Source of the DNA: Pseudomonadota bacterium
Lineage (GTDB): Bacteria; Pseudomonadota; Gammaproteobacteria; Burkholderiales; Methylophilaceae
Length of the DNA stretch: 6,388 bases
Assembly: GCA_023459535.1 (NCBI GenBank)
Contig: JAEWTK010000191.1
Span: forward strand, 1-6,388
Reading direction: 5' to 3'
The position numbers were made by a program, and so were the translations under genes. Positions 5,874-6,388 of the stretch are shown in pieces. The notes below the pieces were generated by a model that saw only the letters and a list, made by a program, of their open reading frames with translations, did no database searches and was not told the origin of the DNA. Every line of letters starts with the position of its first letter. Position 1 is the first letter of the stretch.

Positions 5874-6388
5874 TTGGCGCATTTCACTTTGTTGCGTACC
5901 GATCTCGTTGAAACACCATCCCTCTGGTTGCAGGCACATGCCGGGCATATCCGTCCGCATGGCCGGGTGCTGGATGTGGCTGCCGGCAAGGGTCGCAATG
6001 CCCGATGGCTGGCGCAGCAGGGCTTTCAGGTGGAAGCGGTCGACCGCGACGCTGAGGCTTTGCAGGCGCTGCAGGGTATCGATGGCATTACGGTGCGGGT
6101 GGCTGATATTGAACGTGACGGCTGGCCGTATGAGGACCAGCCGTTCGATGCCATCGTCGTCTGCCGTTATCTGCACCGGCCGCTGTTCGATGATTTCATC
6201 GGCAGTCTGGCCGCGGATGGCCTGCTGATCTACGAGACCTTTATGCAGGGACAGGAGGTCTATGGCAAGCCGAACAATCCGGACTTTCTGCTGAAGACCG
6301 ATGAATTGCTGGAATTGGTTCGCGGCCGTCTGGAAGTCCTGGCTTTCGAGCAGGGGCCTCAGGAGCAGCCGAAACCCTGCATGCTGCA
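5874..6388 (+). CDS. Class I SAM-dependent methyltransferase, N-terminal 171 residues (runs off right edge)
   Basis: The frame is open from 5793 to the window end with no in-frame ATG before the conserved core; a TTG at 5874 preceded by GGGAG is the best start. The core is a Rossmann-type SAM-binding fold. Motif I is RVLDVAAGKGRNARWLA (31-47), with the glycine loop in the form AAGKG. Motif II is VEAVDRD (53-59), with an acidic residue to hold the ribose hydroxyls. An acidic motif III, VADIE, is at 76-80, and motif IV is FDAIVVCRYLHRPLF (91-105), followed by LLIYETFMQG. The DVAAGKGRNARWLA pattern resembles small TehB-like or uncharacterised methyltransferases; the substrate cannot be read from the sequence. 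Residues such as NPDFLLKTDELLEL (135-148) are typical of this group. It is divergent from mnmC across a 131-nt gap, so shared regulation is possible but not shown. The C-terminus is missing. Confidence 0.85.
   Translation, partial: MAHFTLLRTDLVETPSLWLQAHAGHIRPHGRVLDVAAGKGRNARWLAQQGFQVEAVDRDAEALQALQGIDGITVRVADIERDGWPYEDQPFDAIVVCRYLHRPLFDDFIGSLAADGLLIYETFMQGQEVYGKPNNPDFLLKTDELLELVRGRLEVLAFEQGPQEQPKPCML

Noticed and set aside
5746..6228. A 160-codon plus-strand ORF starting at 5746
   Set aside because: It is in a different frame from the methyltransferase motifs and ends inside that gene; its sequence shows no domain.

Overview
The window reads as ordinary chromosome from a type IV-piliated proteobacterium. 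GC is moderately high (my estimate, in the high fifties). PilU, a fused MnmC and a TPR/O-GlcNAc-transferase-like protein together suggest a betaproteobacterium (Nitrosomonadales- or Neisseriales-like). This is an inference from gene content; no rRNA or other phylogenetic marker is present. I see no mobile element, CRISPR array, tRNA or rRNA.

Layout from left to right. Positions 1-363 (minus) hold the first 121 residues of a small exported DUF4124-type protein that runs off the left edge. Positions 444-1568 (minus) encode PilU, a type IV pilus retraction ATPase paralogue. A short AT-rich gap (1569-1645) carries a plausible promoter for pilU. Positions 1646-3757 (minus) form one long reading frame for a SPINDLY/OGT-type protein: seven TPRs followed by a GT41 catalytic region. 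It is interrupted by a single in-frame TGA at 2681-2683. Positions 3754-5742 (minus) encode the bifunctional tRNA-modification enzyme MnmC, whose stop overlaps the OGT start by 4 bp (ATGA). A divergent gap (5743-5873) follows. From 5874 to the right edge (plus) lies the start of a class I SAM-dependent methyltransferase that uses a TTG start.

Functionally, mnmC and the TPR-OGT gene look like a translationally coupled pair read leftward, with pilU downstream in the same direction but probably with its own promoter. MnmC completes the 5-methylaminomethyl modification of wobble uridine. The OGT-like protein would be a cytoplasmic protein glycosyltransferase if intact, and PilU helps PilT power pilus retraction.

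The main anomaly is the nonsense codon in the OGT gene. Both sides are in the same frame and well conserved, so the simplest reading is a recent point mutation, a phase-variable or strain-specific null, or a base-call error. Readthrough is possible but unsupported. I found no evidence of a wholly new system.
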